Origin: Paenirhodobacter populi
Lineage (GTDB): Bacteria; Pseudomonadota; Alphaproteobacteria; Rhodobacterales; Rhodobacteraceae
DNA length: 64,000 bases
Direction of reading: 5' to 3'
Assembly (NCBI RefSeq): GCF_004022215.1
Contig: NZ_SAUZ01000017.1
Span: 62,001-126,000 of the forward strand
In this document: piece by piece, positions 1 through 7,523 of the stretch
How positions within the stretch are numbered: the stretch's first letter is position 1
Layout: the number at the start of each line of letters is the position of its first letter
Notes under the pieces: generated by a model
Databases searched by the model: none
Seen by the model: the letters and a program-made list of their open reading frames with translations, nothing else
Told to the model about the DNA's origin: nothing
Program-made: the position numbers and the translations under genes

Positions 1-428
1 TGAGCGGCACCGCCCGCACGATGAGCGAATCCGTCCGCGGCTTCATCGAGAGCCGCGTGAAGGAAATCGTCACCGGCGTCGCGACCGCCCTTCAGGCGCA
101 GGCCGAGGTGATCTGGCAAAGCGGCTATCCGGTCACGGTGAACGGCGCCGCGGAAACCGACCATGCCATCGCCGCCGCCCGCGCTGTCAGCGCCGATGTG
201 GATGCCGATGTCGCCCCGCAGATGGCCGCCGAGGATTTCAGCTACATGCTGCGCGAATGCCCGGGCGCCTATATCCTGCTGGGCAACGGTGCATCCGCCC
301 CCGTGCATCACCCGGATTACGATTTCGACGATGCCGCCTTGCCCTTCGGCGCAAGCTGGTATGTCGAGATCGCCGAAAATCGCCTTGGAGCGCCAGAAGG
401 AGATCGCCATGACCTACAATCCCGCTGA
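1..428 (+). CDS. M20-family amidohydrolase, C-terminal part (partial)
   Basis: The reading frame enters from the left edge and ends with TGA at 426-428, so only about the last 140 residues are present. The visible part begins with SGTART, then has the MAAEDFSYML segment with its metal-ligand-type Glu-Asp pair and a VHHPDYDFDD segment near the end. These match the C-terminal half of M20 peptidases of the hippurate hydrolase / N-acyl amino acid amidohydrolase type (AbgB, HipO-like). Such enzymes remove acyl groups from amino acids in the cytoplasm using two metals. The exact substrate cannot be read from this fragment. It overlaps the downstream aldo/keto reductase by 20 nt, so the two are probably co-transcribed. 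Confidence 0.85.
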   Translation, partial: SGTARTMSESVRGFIESRVKEIVTGVATALQAQAEVIWQSGYPVTVNGAAETDHAIAAARAVSADVDADVAPQMAAEDFSYMLRECPGAYILLGNGASAPVHHPDYDFDDAALPFGASWYVEIAENRLGAPEGDRHDLQSR

Positions 429-1452
429 AACCCGCTACGATAGCGCGCAATACAAGCGCTGCGGCCGCTCCGGGCTGCTGCTGCCGCGCCTCTCGCTTGG
501 CCTTTGGCACAATTTCGGCGAGCCGGTGCCGTTGACGACGCAGAAAGAGATGATCTTTCGCGCCTTCGACCTTGGCATCACGCATTTCGATCTGGCCAAC
601 AACTACGGCCCGCCTCCGGGCAGCGCCGAGCGCAACTTCGGCCGCATCCTCGCCGACGACCTGAAGGCCTATCGGGATGAGATCATCATCTCGACCAAGG
701 CCGGCTGGGACATGTGGCCCGGTCCCTACGGTCAGGGCGGTGGATCGCGCAAGATGCTGCTGGCGAGCCTCGACCAAAGCCTGTCGCGGATGGGGGTCGA
801 TTATGTCGACATCTTCTATTCGCACCGCTTCGACGCGGAAACGCCGCTTGAGGAAACCGCCTCGGCGCTGGCGCAGGCGGTGAAGCAGGGCAAGGCGCTG
901 TATGTCGGCATCTCCTCCTATTCCGGCCTCAAGACGCGCGAGATGGCCGCGCTGCTGAAGGCCGAGGGCGTGCCCCTGCTGATCAACCAGCCCTCCTACA
1001 ACATGTTCAACCGTTGGGCCGAACAGGACCTGTTCGCCGCCTGCGAAGAGGTGGGATCGGGTGTCATCGTCTTCACCGCGCTGGCGCAGGGACTGCTGAC
1101 CGGGAAATACCTGAACGGCGTGCCGGAACATGCGCGGATCCATCAGCCGGGCGGCGGATCGCTGCTGCCCGCGCATCTGAAGCCCGAAAACATCGCCCGC
1201 GCCCGCGTATTGAACGAAATCGCCGCGCGCCGCGGGCAGAGCCTTGCGCAGATGGCGCTGGCATGGGTGCTGCGGCTGCCCGCCGTCACCTCGGCGCTGA
1301 TCGGGGCGTCAAGCGCCGCGCAGATCGAGGAAAACGTCAAGGCATTGGAAGAGCTCGATTTCACCGAGGCCGAACTGGCCGAGATCGAAACCTATGCGGT
1401 CGAGGGCGGGGTAAACCTGTGGGATAAGCCCTCGCACGATCAGGCGGTCTGA
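409..1452 (+). CDS. aldo/keto reductase, YghZ / L-glyceraldehyde 3-phosphate reductase type
   Basis: A 347-residue NADPH-dependent aldo/keto reductase fold (TIM barrel). The start at 409 follows a good Shine-Dalgarno (AGAAGGAG); an upstream in-frame ATG at 163 lies deep inside the M20 gene and is rejected. The catalytic tetrad is visible: D61 and Y66 in DLANNYG, K97 in STKAGWD and H139 in YSHRFD. The segment KAGWDMWPGPYG is typical of the YghZ/GprA group, which reduces L-glyceraldehyde 3-phosphate and methylglyoxal-like aldehydes. The physiological substrate here is uncertain. It is translationally linked to the upstream amidohydrolase and followed by a terminator-like hairpin. Confidence 0.85.
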   Translation: MTYNPAETRYDSAQYKRCGRSGLLLPRLSLGLWHNFGEPVPLTTQKEMIFRAFDLGITHFDLANNYGPPPGSAERNFGRILADDLKAYRDEIIISTKAGWDMWPGPYGQGGGSRKMLLASLDQSLSRMGVDYVDIFYSHRFDAETPLEETASALAQAVKQGKALYVGISSYSGLKTREMAALLKAEGVPLLINQPSYNMFNRWAEQDLFAACEEVGSGVIVFTALAQGLLTGKYLNGVPEHARIHQPGGGSLLPAHLKPENIARARVLNEIAARRGQSLAQMALAWVLRLPAVTSALIGASSAAQIEENVKALEELDFTEAELAEIETYAVEGGVNLWDKPSHDQAV

Positions 1453-1460
1453 ACGGGGAG

Positions 1461-1480
1461 GGGCGGGCTTCGGCCTGCCC
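1461..1480 (+). terminator. hairpin after aldo/keto reductase
   Basis: GGGCGGGC and GCCTGCCC (one G-U pair) form an 8-bp stem around a TTCG tetraloop, 8 nt after the stop codon, followed by TGTCCGTTTC. There is only a short T-rich tail, so this is a plausible but not perfect intrinsic terminator. Confidence 0.5.
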
Positions 1481-1554
1481 TGTCCGTTTCGCACAGGCCC
1501 CCGTGCGCCCGCGCGCAGATTTCCGTCACCGGCGCTATTCCATCACGCTTCTTA

Positions 1555-1572
1555 GCACGCTAATTAATGTGC
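1555..1572. promoter_or_regulatory. probable MarR operator overlapping the regulator's start
   Basis: An 18-bp inverted repeat, GCAC-N2-TAATTA-N2-GTGC, is centred at 1563/1564 and covers the first proposed ATG (1567-1569) of the MarR gene. MarR proteins commonly bind 16-20 bp palindromes near their own start. The position suggests autorepression of the marR-emrBA operon. Confidence 0.5.
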
Positions 1573-2019
1573 CTGCTTATGAATGAGTCGGTGATGGACG
1601 ACACTCTGCTTCTGGAAAGCCTGCTTCGGGTGATGCGCGAACTGCGCAGCCAATATGACGCCTCGGCGCGCGATCTCGGCCTCACGATGGCGCGGGCGCG
1701 GGTGGTGACCATGCTTGCCCGGATGGAGGGGGCGACACAGTCCGAACTCGCCGCCGCGCTGGAAATCGAGCCGCCGACCCTGAAACGCCAGATCGACGCG
1801 CTGGAACGCGACGGCTTCATCGAACGGCGCGAGGCGCCGGGCGATCTGCGCAAGCGCGCGCTGTATCTGACCGACCGCAGCCGCGCCGCGCCCACGACCC
1901 GCTTTCTGGACCATATCCGCGCCGAGCTGTTGCAGGGCATCTCGCCCGAGGAACAGGAAACGGTGCGCAGGATCCTCGACCGGATCGCTGACAACGCGGT
2001 GGCGCTTTCCCGGAAATGA
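1567..2019 (+). CDS. MarR-family transcriptional regulator
   Basis: A 150-residue winged-helix regulator. The MarR core is clear: helix-turn-helix around residues 55-80 (SELAAALEIEPPTLKRQIDA) and the wing after it (DGFIERREAPGD then KRALYLTD). Possible starts are 1567, 1579 and 1594; none has a strong ribosome site, and the first lies inside a palindrome likely to be the operator. It overlaps the downstream EmrB-type exporter by 4 nt (ATGA). This is the usual arrangement of an EmrRAB-like efflux operon, in which the regulator is released by a phenolic or lipophilic toxin. The inducer is unknown. Confidence 0.88.
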   Translation: MCLLMNESVMDDTLLLESLLRVMRELRSQYDASARDLGLTMARARVVTMLARMEGATQSELAAALEIEPPTLKRQIDALERDGFIERREAPGDLRKRALYLTDRSRAAPTTRFLDHIRAELLQGISPEEQETVRRILDRIADNAVALSRK

Positions 2020-3638
2020 GCGAGCCCGCGCAAAATCCGGCGCCGCAACCCGCGCCGCAGATGTCCTTGCCACGGACGCTTGCCTATATGTCGGCGGCGG
2101 TGCTGATCGCGCTTGGCGCGGGGCTGGGGCAGGGGTTCGTCTCGGCCAATATCTCGCAGATCGCCGGGGATCTTGGCGTGACCACGACCGAGGCAAGCTG
2201 GCTGTTGATCGCCTTCATCGTGCCGCGCAGTTGCCTGCCGATCCTGCTGATCAAGATCCGCACCCAATACGGCCTGCGCCGCTTTACCGAAATCTCGACC
2301 ATCGTCTATGTTCTCGCCGATTTCGCCGCCGTCTGGATGGACGATCTGCGCTCGGCCATTCTTGTGGAGTTCCTGTCCGGCTCGGCCTCGGCCTCGCTGT
2401 CGACGCTGGCCTTCCTCTACATGATCGAGCCCTTGTCGCAGCAATGGCGGATGCGGCTCGGCCTGCCGATGGCGCTGTGCTTTCTGGCCATGGGACCGTC
2501 CTTCGCGCGGGTGATCTCGCCCGCGCTGATCGGCGACGGCGGGCTGTTGCGGGTCCATCTGATGGCGCTTGGCATGGCGCTGATATCGCTGGTGTCGGTC
2601 TACGTGCTGCCGCTGCGTCCGGTGCCGCATATGAAGGTGATCCGGCCGCTCGACCTGATCAGTTTCGCGCTGATCGCCTGCGGGTTCAGCGCGGTGATCA
2701 CCGGCTTCGTCATGGGGCCGCTGCGCTGGTGGACGGATGCGCCGTGGCTGGGCGCGCTTCTGGCGGCGGGCGTCGGTGCCTTCGCCGTGGCGATGGTGAT
2801 CGAGCTGCACCGCAAGGAGCCGCTGCTGGACATCCGCTGGCTCGCCTCGCCGGCAATGGTGCATCTGACGGGGGCGCTGCTGATCTTCCGCATTATCCTC
2901 TCGGAACAAAGCACCGGCGCGCCGCGGATGTTTCAGGTGCTCGGGATCGCGCCGTCACAGCTTGTGACGCTGTTTTCGGTGATCTGCCTGTTCACCCTGC
3001 TGGGCACGCTGGCCTGCGTCGCGTGGATGAAGCCGACCCGGGTGCCGCAGTTCCATTTCATCGCGCTGATCCTGATCGCCTGTGGCGCGTGGATGGATTC
3101 GCAGGCGACGATGGACACACGGCCCGAACAGATGATCCTGTCGCAGGCGCTGATCGCCTTTGCCGGGATGCTGTTCATGCCGCCCGCGATGATCTCCGGG
3201 CTGATCTCGGCGATGAAGAAGGGGCCGCAATACATCCTGTCCTTCATCATCATCTACATCTCGACGCAGAGCGTGGGCGGGATGATCGGCTCGGGGCTGT
3301 TCACCACGCTCGTCAACCGCCGGCAAGCCTTTCACTATCAGGGCCTGATGGAAGAGCTGGCGACAACCCGCCCCATCGTCGCGCAGACCCTGACGGATCA
3401 GGCCACGGCCCTTGCGCCGCAGATCACCGATGCGGCGCTGCGCCGCGCGCAGGTGGTGACGCAGATGGCGACGGATGCCTCGAACCAAGCCTATGTCATG
3501 GCCTATAACGACCTCTATTTCCTCACATTCCTCCTTGCGGTTCTGGCCGCCTCGGCGCTGTGCCTGCATGTCTTCCGGGACTGGTTGGCCGCGCGGATCG
3601 AGGCCCGCCGGACCCCCACGCCCGAGACCTCCTCATGA
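2016..3638 (+). CDS. MFS drug exporter, DHA2 (EmrB-like)
   Basis: A 540-residue inner-membrane protein with about 14 hydrophobic helices, the size and topology of DHA2 drug:proton antiporters. It carries a Pro/Gln-rich cytoplasmic N-terminus before the first helix and a long polar loop (about residues 440-490) before the last helix, as in EmrB. The start codon overlaps the MarR stop (ATGA) and its stop overlaps the EmrA-like start, so the three are translated as a unit. Together with the adaptor it should export lipophilic compounds across both membranes, using an outer-membrane channel encoded elsewhere. Confidence 0.85.
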   Translation: MSEPAQNPAPQPAPQMSLPRTLAYMSAAVLIALGAGLGQGFVSANISQIAGDLGVTTTEASWLLIAFIVPRSCLPILLIKIRTQYGLRRFTEISTIVYVLADFAAVWMDDLRSAILVEFLSGSASASLSTLAFLYMIEPLSQQWRMRLGLPMALCFLAMGPSFARVISPALIGDGGLLRVHLMALGMALISLVSVYVLPLRPVPHMKVIRPLDLISFALIACGFSAVITGFVMGPLRWWTDAPWLGALLAAGVGAFAVAMVIELHRKEPLLDIRWLASPAMVHLTGALLIFRIILSEQSTGAPRMFQVLGIAPSQLVTLFSVICLFTLLGTLACVAWMKPTRVPQFHFIALILIACGAWMDSQATMDTRPEQMILSQALIAFAGMLFMPPAMISGLISAMKKGPQYILSFIIIYISTQSVGGMIGSGLFTTLVNRRQAFHYQGLMEELATTRPIVAQTLTDQATALAPQITDAALRRAQVVTQMATDASNQAYVMAYNDLYFLTFLLAVLAASALCLHVFRDWLAARIEARRTPTPETSS

Positions 3639-4669
3639 CCAGATCCCATATCCTCCCCACCATTGTCGCCGTGCTGATCGGCCTTGCCGGCGTGCTGCTG
3701 CTGCTGTTCGCATGGCATCTGCCGCCCTTCGCGCATAGCGACCCCTTCACCGAGAACGCCTATCTGCGCGGCAAGGTCACCACCATCGCGCCGCAGCTTT
3801 CGGGCTATCTGCACGAGGTGGATGCCGTCGATTTTCAGGAGGTGAAGAAGGGCGACCTGATCGCCCGGATCGACGACCGGATCTACCGTGAAAAGCTGGC
3901 GCAGGCGGAGGCGGGCCTTGCCGCCGCGCAGGCCGCGCTGAAGATCGCCGAGCAGAACATCGCCTCCACCAAGGCGGTGGAGCGCGCCAATCAGGCGGCG
4001 CTGGCCTCCGCGCAATCGGTCCTTGCCACGGCGCAGACCAATGCCGAACGGTCGCGCGCGCTGACCCATCAGGGCGTGACTTCGCAGCAGACCGCCGATC
4101 AGACCGAACTGGCCCTGCGTCAGGCCGAGGCCGCCGTCCGTCAGGCCGAGGCGCAACTGGATGTCCAGCATGAGGCGATCCTGTCCGCGCAGGTCCAGCT
4201 ATCGGCCCGGCAAGCGGATATCGCCAATGCTGCGGCCGCGGTCGAACTGGCCCGAATCGACCTCTCGAACACCGAGATCCGCGCCCCCGAGGATGGCCGT
4301 CTGGGTCAGGTCAGCGCCCGCACCGGGCAATATGTAACGGCGGGAACGGCGCTCGTCTCGCATGTCGGGCGCGATCTCTGGGTCATCGCGAATTTCAAGG
4401 AAACCGAGCTGCACGGCATGGAGATCGGCCAGAAGGTCCGCTTCCGCGTCGATGCGCTGGCCGGCCGGACCTTCACCGGCCGGGTCGAGGCCTTTTCGCC
4501 CGCGACCGCCTCGGAATTCAGCCTGCTGTCGGGCTCGAACGCCACCGGCAACTTCACCAAGATCGCGCAGCGCCTGCCCGTGCGGATCGCGATCGACCCC
4601 GATCAGGACAGGATCCCCCAACTCGCCCCGGGCATGTCGGTCGAGGTCACGGTTTCCACCCAGGGGTAA
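3635..4669 (+). CDS. HlyD/EmrA-type membrane fusion (adaptor) protein
   Basis: A 344-residue periplasmic adaptor. An N-terminal membrane helix (about residues 8-28) anchors it. The first half of a biotinyl-lipoyl domain (AYLRGKVTTIAPQLSGYL) follows, then a long Ala/Gln-rich coiled-coil hairpin (about 85-200), the second lipoyl half and a C-terminal beta-barrel region. The ATG at 3635 is chosen because it overlaps the EmrB stop by 4 nt; an upstream in-frame ATG at 3560 is inside the exporter gene. It joins the MFS pump to an outer-membrane factor. No TolC-like gene lies in the window. Confidence 0.87.
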   Translation: MTRSHILPTIVAVLIGLAGVLLLLFAWHLPPFAHSDPFTENAYLRGKVTTIAPQLSGYLHEVDAVDFQEVKKGDLIARIDDRIYREKLAQAEAGLAAAQAALKIAEQNIASTKAVERANQAALASAQSVLATAQTNAERSRALTHQGVTSQQTADQTELALRQAEAAVRQAEAQLDVQHEAILSAQVQLSARQADIANAAAAVELARIDLSNTEIRAPEDGRLGQVSARTGQYVTAGTALVSHVGRDLWVIANFKETELHGMEIGQKVRFRVDALAGRTFTGRVEAFSPATASEFSLLSGSNATGNFTKIAQRLPVRIAIDPDQDRIPQLAPGMSVEVTVSTQG

Positions 4670-4729
4670 CGGTCGAAGGATCGGGCGTGAACTCATGAAG
4701 AAATGCTTAACATAATTTGCATTATTCGT

Positions 4730-4779
4730 CATTCGGACGGTCAGGGCATCGTCCGAATGCGACAGGCTCAGGCCAGCCT
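4730..4779. terminator. double inverted repeat between convergent operons
   Basis: CATTCGGACG at 4730-4739 pairs perfectly with CGTCCGAATG at 4750-4759, and AGGCT/AGCCT at 4764-4779 forms a second small hairpin followed by CTTTCTG. The site lies between the convergent emrA-like gene and the barrel gene, so a bidirectional terminator is likely. Confidence 0.5.
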
Positions 4780-4855
4780 CTTTCTGACATCGAAGCCGGA
4801 GGCGCCACGGTCCGGAATTCCGTCATGCCGATGGCCCCGGCTGAGCCGCCGAACG

Positions 4856-5584
4856 TCAGAACCGCCAGGTCACGCCAAGAAGCGGCCCGGCCATCGTCAC
4901 GTCCATCCGGGTGCCGCCGCTCCGGTAATCGACGTTCAGCTGCCGGTAGCCGGCGGACACGTAAAGATTGTCGTTCACCTGATAATTCGCGGTGGCGACG
5001 ATCTGGAACGTGCGATCCGATCCCACGCCGAAACCGCCCGCATCGGCATAGAAGATCGCCGACCAGCGCGGCGCCAGCGCGACATTCGCCCGCAGCGCGA
5101 GGATGGGATCGACGAAATCCTTGCCGGGCGACGCCTGCGCCGCGCCCCCGGCGACCGAGATCGTGCTTTTGACATTCCACGCCCGGGCGCCGGCCAGAAC
5201 GTCCAGCGACATCCCGTCGTCGGCTATGGCGCGATACCCCGCGGCCAGCGTCAGGGACCGCTGCGAAAGCTTGCCGCGCGCCGGATAACCGGGCGGGATC
5301 CGGCCGTCTTTCGAGCTTGAGGAATAGCTGAAATCCCCCAGAACCACGAAGCGGTCCCTGCGGGCATAGCCCGACAGGAAGAAGGCCCCGTCCAGATCCT
5401 CCATCACCTCCGAAAACGACTTGTCGAGGGACAGGGTCGGCGTCCCGCTGAACGGCGTCAGCTTCCCGCCAAGGCCCGAGGCCCAGACATAGGGCGTGAT
5501 CTGCCCGCTCCAGCCGTCCTGCGCGGCGGCGGGCAAGGCGGTTGCGATCGTCAGGGCCGCCGCGGCCAGCAGGTGACGTGCCAT
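4856..5584 (-). CDS. small outer-membrane beta-barrel protein
   Basis: A 242-residue exported protein. The start at 5584 follows GGGGAGG and yields a classic signal peptide (MARHLLAAAALTIATALPAAAQ, cleavage after AQ). The mature part alternates polar and hydrophobic residues in strand-like stretches and ends in a terminal Phe (TWRF), as BAM-dependent barrels do. It resembles the generic 'hypothetical outer-membrane' barrels of proteobacteria (OmpW or DUF-type, about 8 strands); no specific family is recognised. It is 11 nt downstream of a secreted amidohydrolase on the same strand, so a linked uptake or display role is possible but inferred. Confidence 0.7.
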   Translation of the reverse strand: MARHLLAAAALTIATALPAAAQDGWSGQITPYVWASGLGGKLTPFSGTPTLSLDKSFSEVMEDLDGAFFLSGYARRDRFVVLGDFSYSSSSKDGRIPPGYPARGKLSQRSLTLAAGYRAIADDGMSLDVLAGARAWNVKSTISVAGGAAQASPGKDFVDPILALRANVALAPRWSAIFYADAGGFGVGSDRTFQIVATANYQVNDNLYVSAGYRQLNVDYRSGGTRMDVTMAGPLLGVTWRF

Positions 5585-5595
5585 CGGGCCTCCCC

Positions 5596-7044
5596 TCACA
5601 GGCTGTCCTTCACGACGCGCCCGCCCTTCATGATGAGCCGCAGGTTGTCGGAATCGGCAAGCCACGACAGGTCGGTGTCGGTCTCGCCGTCGATCACCAG
5701 CAGATCGGCCAGCGCCCCTTCGGCGATCACGCCAAGCCGCCCGTCATAGGGCGCACGCGCGCCGGACAGGGCCAGAAGCTGACCGGCAGCGCCGGTCGCG
5801 CGATGCAGCGCCTCGAGCGGCGACATGAAGCGCGCCAGTTTCGCCAGTTGCCGCGCCTGACTTTCGCCGCCACCGTAAAGGATGTCCGTGCCGAAGGCCC
5901 AGTTCACCCTGTGCTTCTGGGCCCATTCAAAGGCCTGCACGGTGCCTTCCGATACCGCTGTCTGCGCGGCGACCGCCTTGGGATCGGTGTATTGGTTGGC
6001 GTCCTCGTCTGCGAGGAACGGCTGGATCGACCACCATGCCCCGGCATCGGCCATCATCCGGACCGTATCCTCGTCGGCCAGTTGCCCGTGTTCGATGGAC
6101 TTCACCCCGGCCGCAAGGCAGCGCCGGATCCCCGGCGAGGTATAGACATGGGCGCAGACATAGGTGCCCCAATCCGCCGCGGCATCGACGGACGCCCGCA
6201 TCTCGGCCTCGGTGAATTGCAGCGATTCCAGCGGATCGTATTGCGAGGCGACACCGCCCCCGGCCGCGATCTTGATCTGGCTTGCACCTTTCATCAGCTG
6301 TTCGCGGGTGCGGCGCAGGACCTCGGGCACGCCATCGGCGATGGCGGCCATGCCCTGAGCCTCGGGATAGGAGGCGGGATCCAGCGGCATCTTCGGCAAG
6401 GTATTGGCAAAGCGGAAATCGCCGTGCCCCGAGGTCTGCGAGATGATCGCGCCCGCCGGGAATATCCGTGGCCCCTCGACGACACCGCGGTCGATGGCCG
6501 CCTGCAACGCGAAGGCCGGGCCGCCGACATCGCGCACCGTGGTGAACCCGCGCATCAGCGTCGCACCGGCCTCGCGCCCCGCCACGAGATGCACGAAACC
6601 GGGTTCCTGCGTCATGGCGACAAGCTGGCTGACCGCGACCAGCGTCGTGTGCCAATGCGTGTCGATCAGGCCGGGGATGACGGTGCGCCCGCCGCAGTCG
6701 ATGCGCTCCGCGTCCTCCGGCCCCTGCCCGGGCGCAGGCAGCGCGGCGATGCGGCCATCGCGGACAAGGATGTCATTCCCCTCGCGGATAGACAGCGTCT
6801 CGCCGTCGAAAAACCGGAGGTTGGTCAGCAGCAGCGGCCGCCCCGCCGTCTGGGCGCGCAGCTCCCGTGGCGCAAGACCGAAGCCCGCGAACATGCCGAT
6901 CACCGCCGACATGCCGCCCAGCATCTGCCGGCGCGAGATATCGGCCTCGATCCGCCGCATCGCGGCCAGGGTCTCCGGCGTGCCGCAGTGGCAGAAGTGA
7001 AGCCTGCCGTTGGCAGAAGAAGGTGCGAAACAGGCCTGGCACAT
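5596..7044 (-). CDS. Tat-exported metal-dependent amidohydrolase with Cys-rich N-terminus
   Basis: A 482-residue amidohydrolase-superfamily enzyme of the imidazolonepropionase-like / Xaa-Pro dipeptidase group. Metal and catalytic positions are visible: H130 and H132 (THWHT), the lysine that is usually carboxylated K258 (QIKIAAGGG), H299 (CAHVYT), H319 (IEHGQ) and D387 (FGTD). The start at 7044 follows GGGAGGATACCCC. The leader is unusual: MCQACF and FCHC (C2, C5, C18, C20) come before a twin-arginine motif SRRQML (R38-R39) and a hydrophobic stretch. The enzyme is therefore probably Tat-exported, with a 37-residue Cys-rich head in front. The substrate is not known. It precedes the outer-membrane barrel gene in an apparent operon. 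Confidence 0.82.
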   Translation of the reverse strand: MCQACFAPSSANGRLHFCHCGTPETLAAMRRIEADISRRQMLGGMSAVIGMFAGFGLAPRELRAQTAGRPLLLTNLRFFDGETLSIREGNDILVRDGRIAALPAPGQGPEDAERIDCGGRTVIPGLIDTHWHTTLVAVSQLVAMTQEPGFVHLVAGREAGATLMRGFTTVRDVGGPAFALQAAIDRGVVEGPRIFPAGAIISQTSGHGDFRFANTLPKMPLDPASYPEAQGMAAIADGVPEVLRRTREQLMKGASQIKIAAGGGVASQYDPLESLQFTEAEMRASVDAAADWGTYVCAHVYTSPGIRRCLAAGVKSIEHGQLADEDTVRMMADAGAWWSIQPFLADEDANQYTDPKAVAAQTAVSEGTVQAFEWAQKHRVNWAFGTDILYGGGESQARQLAKLARFMSPLEALHRATGAAGQLLALSGARAPYDGRLGVIAEGALADLLVIDGETDTDLSWLADSDNLRLIMKGGRVVKDSL

Positions 7045-7298
7045 GGGGTATCCTCCCGTCGAATCCGCGCGCTGCGAGATTGCCGATGCTGAAGGTATCA
7101 GCAAAACGAAGGGGAAACTCAATCGCCGTGAAAGAATGCACCCCAATTCGTCTTTCGGCCCGTCGGTTGGCCGGCGCGGCGATTCGCCCCTCGACTCCGC
7201 CGCGCCGATAATTGCGGCATATGCGGCTGCGATAGCGTGATCCGGCCCAACAAATAGACACGATCCGCAGGCCGGCGGCGTTTTTCACCCCCTTGCGT

Positions 7299-7317
7299 TT
7301 CGCGTCATTGACGCGAA
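7299..7317. promoter_or_regulatory. 19-bp perfect palindrome upstream of the guanidine riboswitch
   Basis: TTCGCGTCA-T-TGACGCGAA is a perfect 9-1-9 inverted repeat. It contains TTGACG (7308-7313), which could be a -35 box for the riboswitch transcript; no convincing -10 is seen. It is a plausible DNA operator adding protein control ahead of the riboswitch. The cognate regulator is unknown. Confidence 0.5.
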
Positions 7318-7350
7318 CGGCCGCCGATCGCTATCCGGGAATCATTCAGA

Positions 7351-7457
7351 GTTGGCGGCTAGGGTTCCGGCACCGAAAGGTGTGACTGGTCCGAGAGCTA
7401 CCACCAGCGGGGGAGACATCCCCGTTTGGCGCACGGCGGGATAAAAGCCCGGGAGAC
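7351..7457 (+). ncRNA. guanidine-I riboswitch (ykkC/yxkD class)
   Basis: The hallmark conserved segments occur in the right order. GGCTAGGGTTCCG is at about 7356-7368, ACTGGTCCGAGAGC at about 7385-7398, a GGGGGAGACATCCCC hairpin follows, and the 3' block GGCGGGATAAAAGCCCGGGAGAC ends at 7457. These are the consensus elements of the guanidine-I riboswitch. It ends about 67 nt before the start of an ABC-transporter gene and heads an operon of guanidine uptake and degradation genes, the best-known context for this class. It should turn the operon on when guanidinium is bound. The switching mechanism (terminator or SD occlusion) in the region 7458-7523 is not clear. Confidence 0.95.
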
Positions 7458-7523
7458 CTCGTCCAGCCAAGGGATTGGCGGCGATGGTCCGTCATTCCCT
7501 CATGTATATGAAAGGAAGGACCC

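Noticed and set aside
7308-7337. Sigma-70 promoter TTGACG with a -10 near 7332
   Set aside because: No hexamer at correct spacing resembles TATAAT; only the -35-like box within the palindrome is noted.
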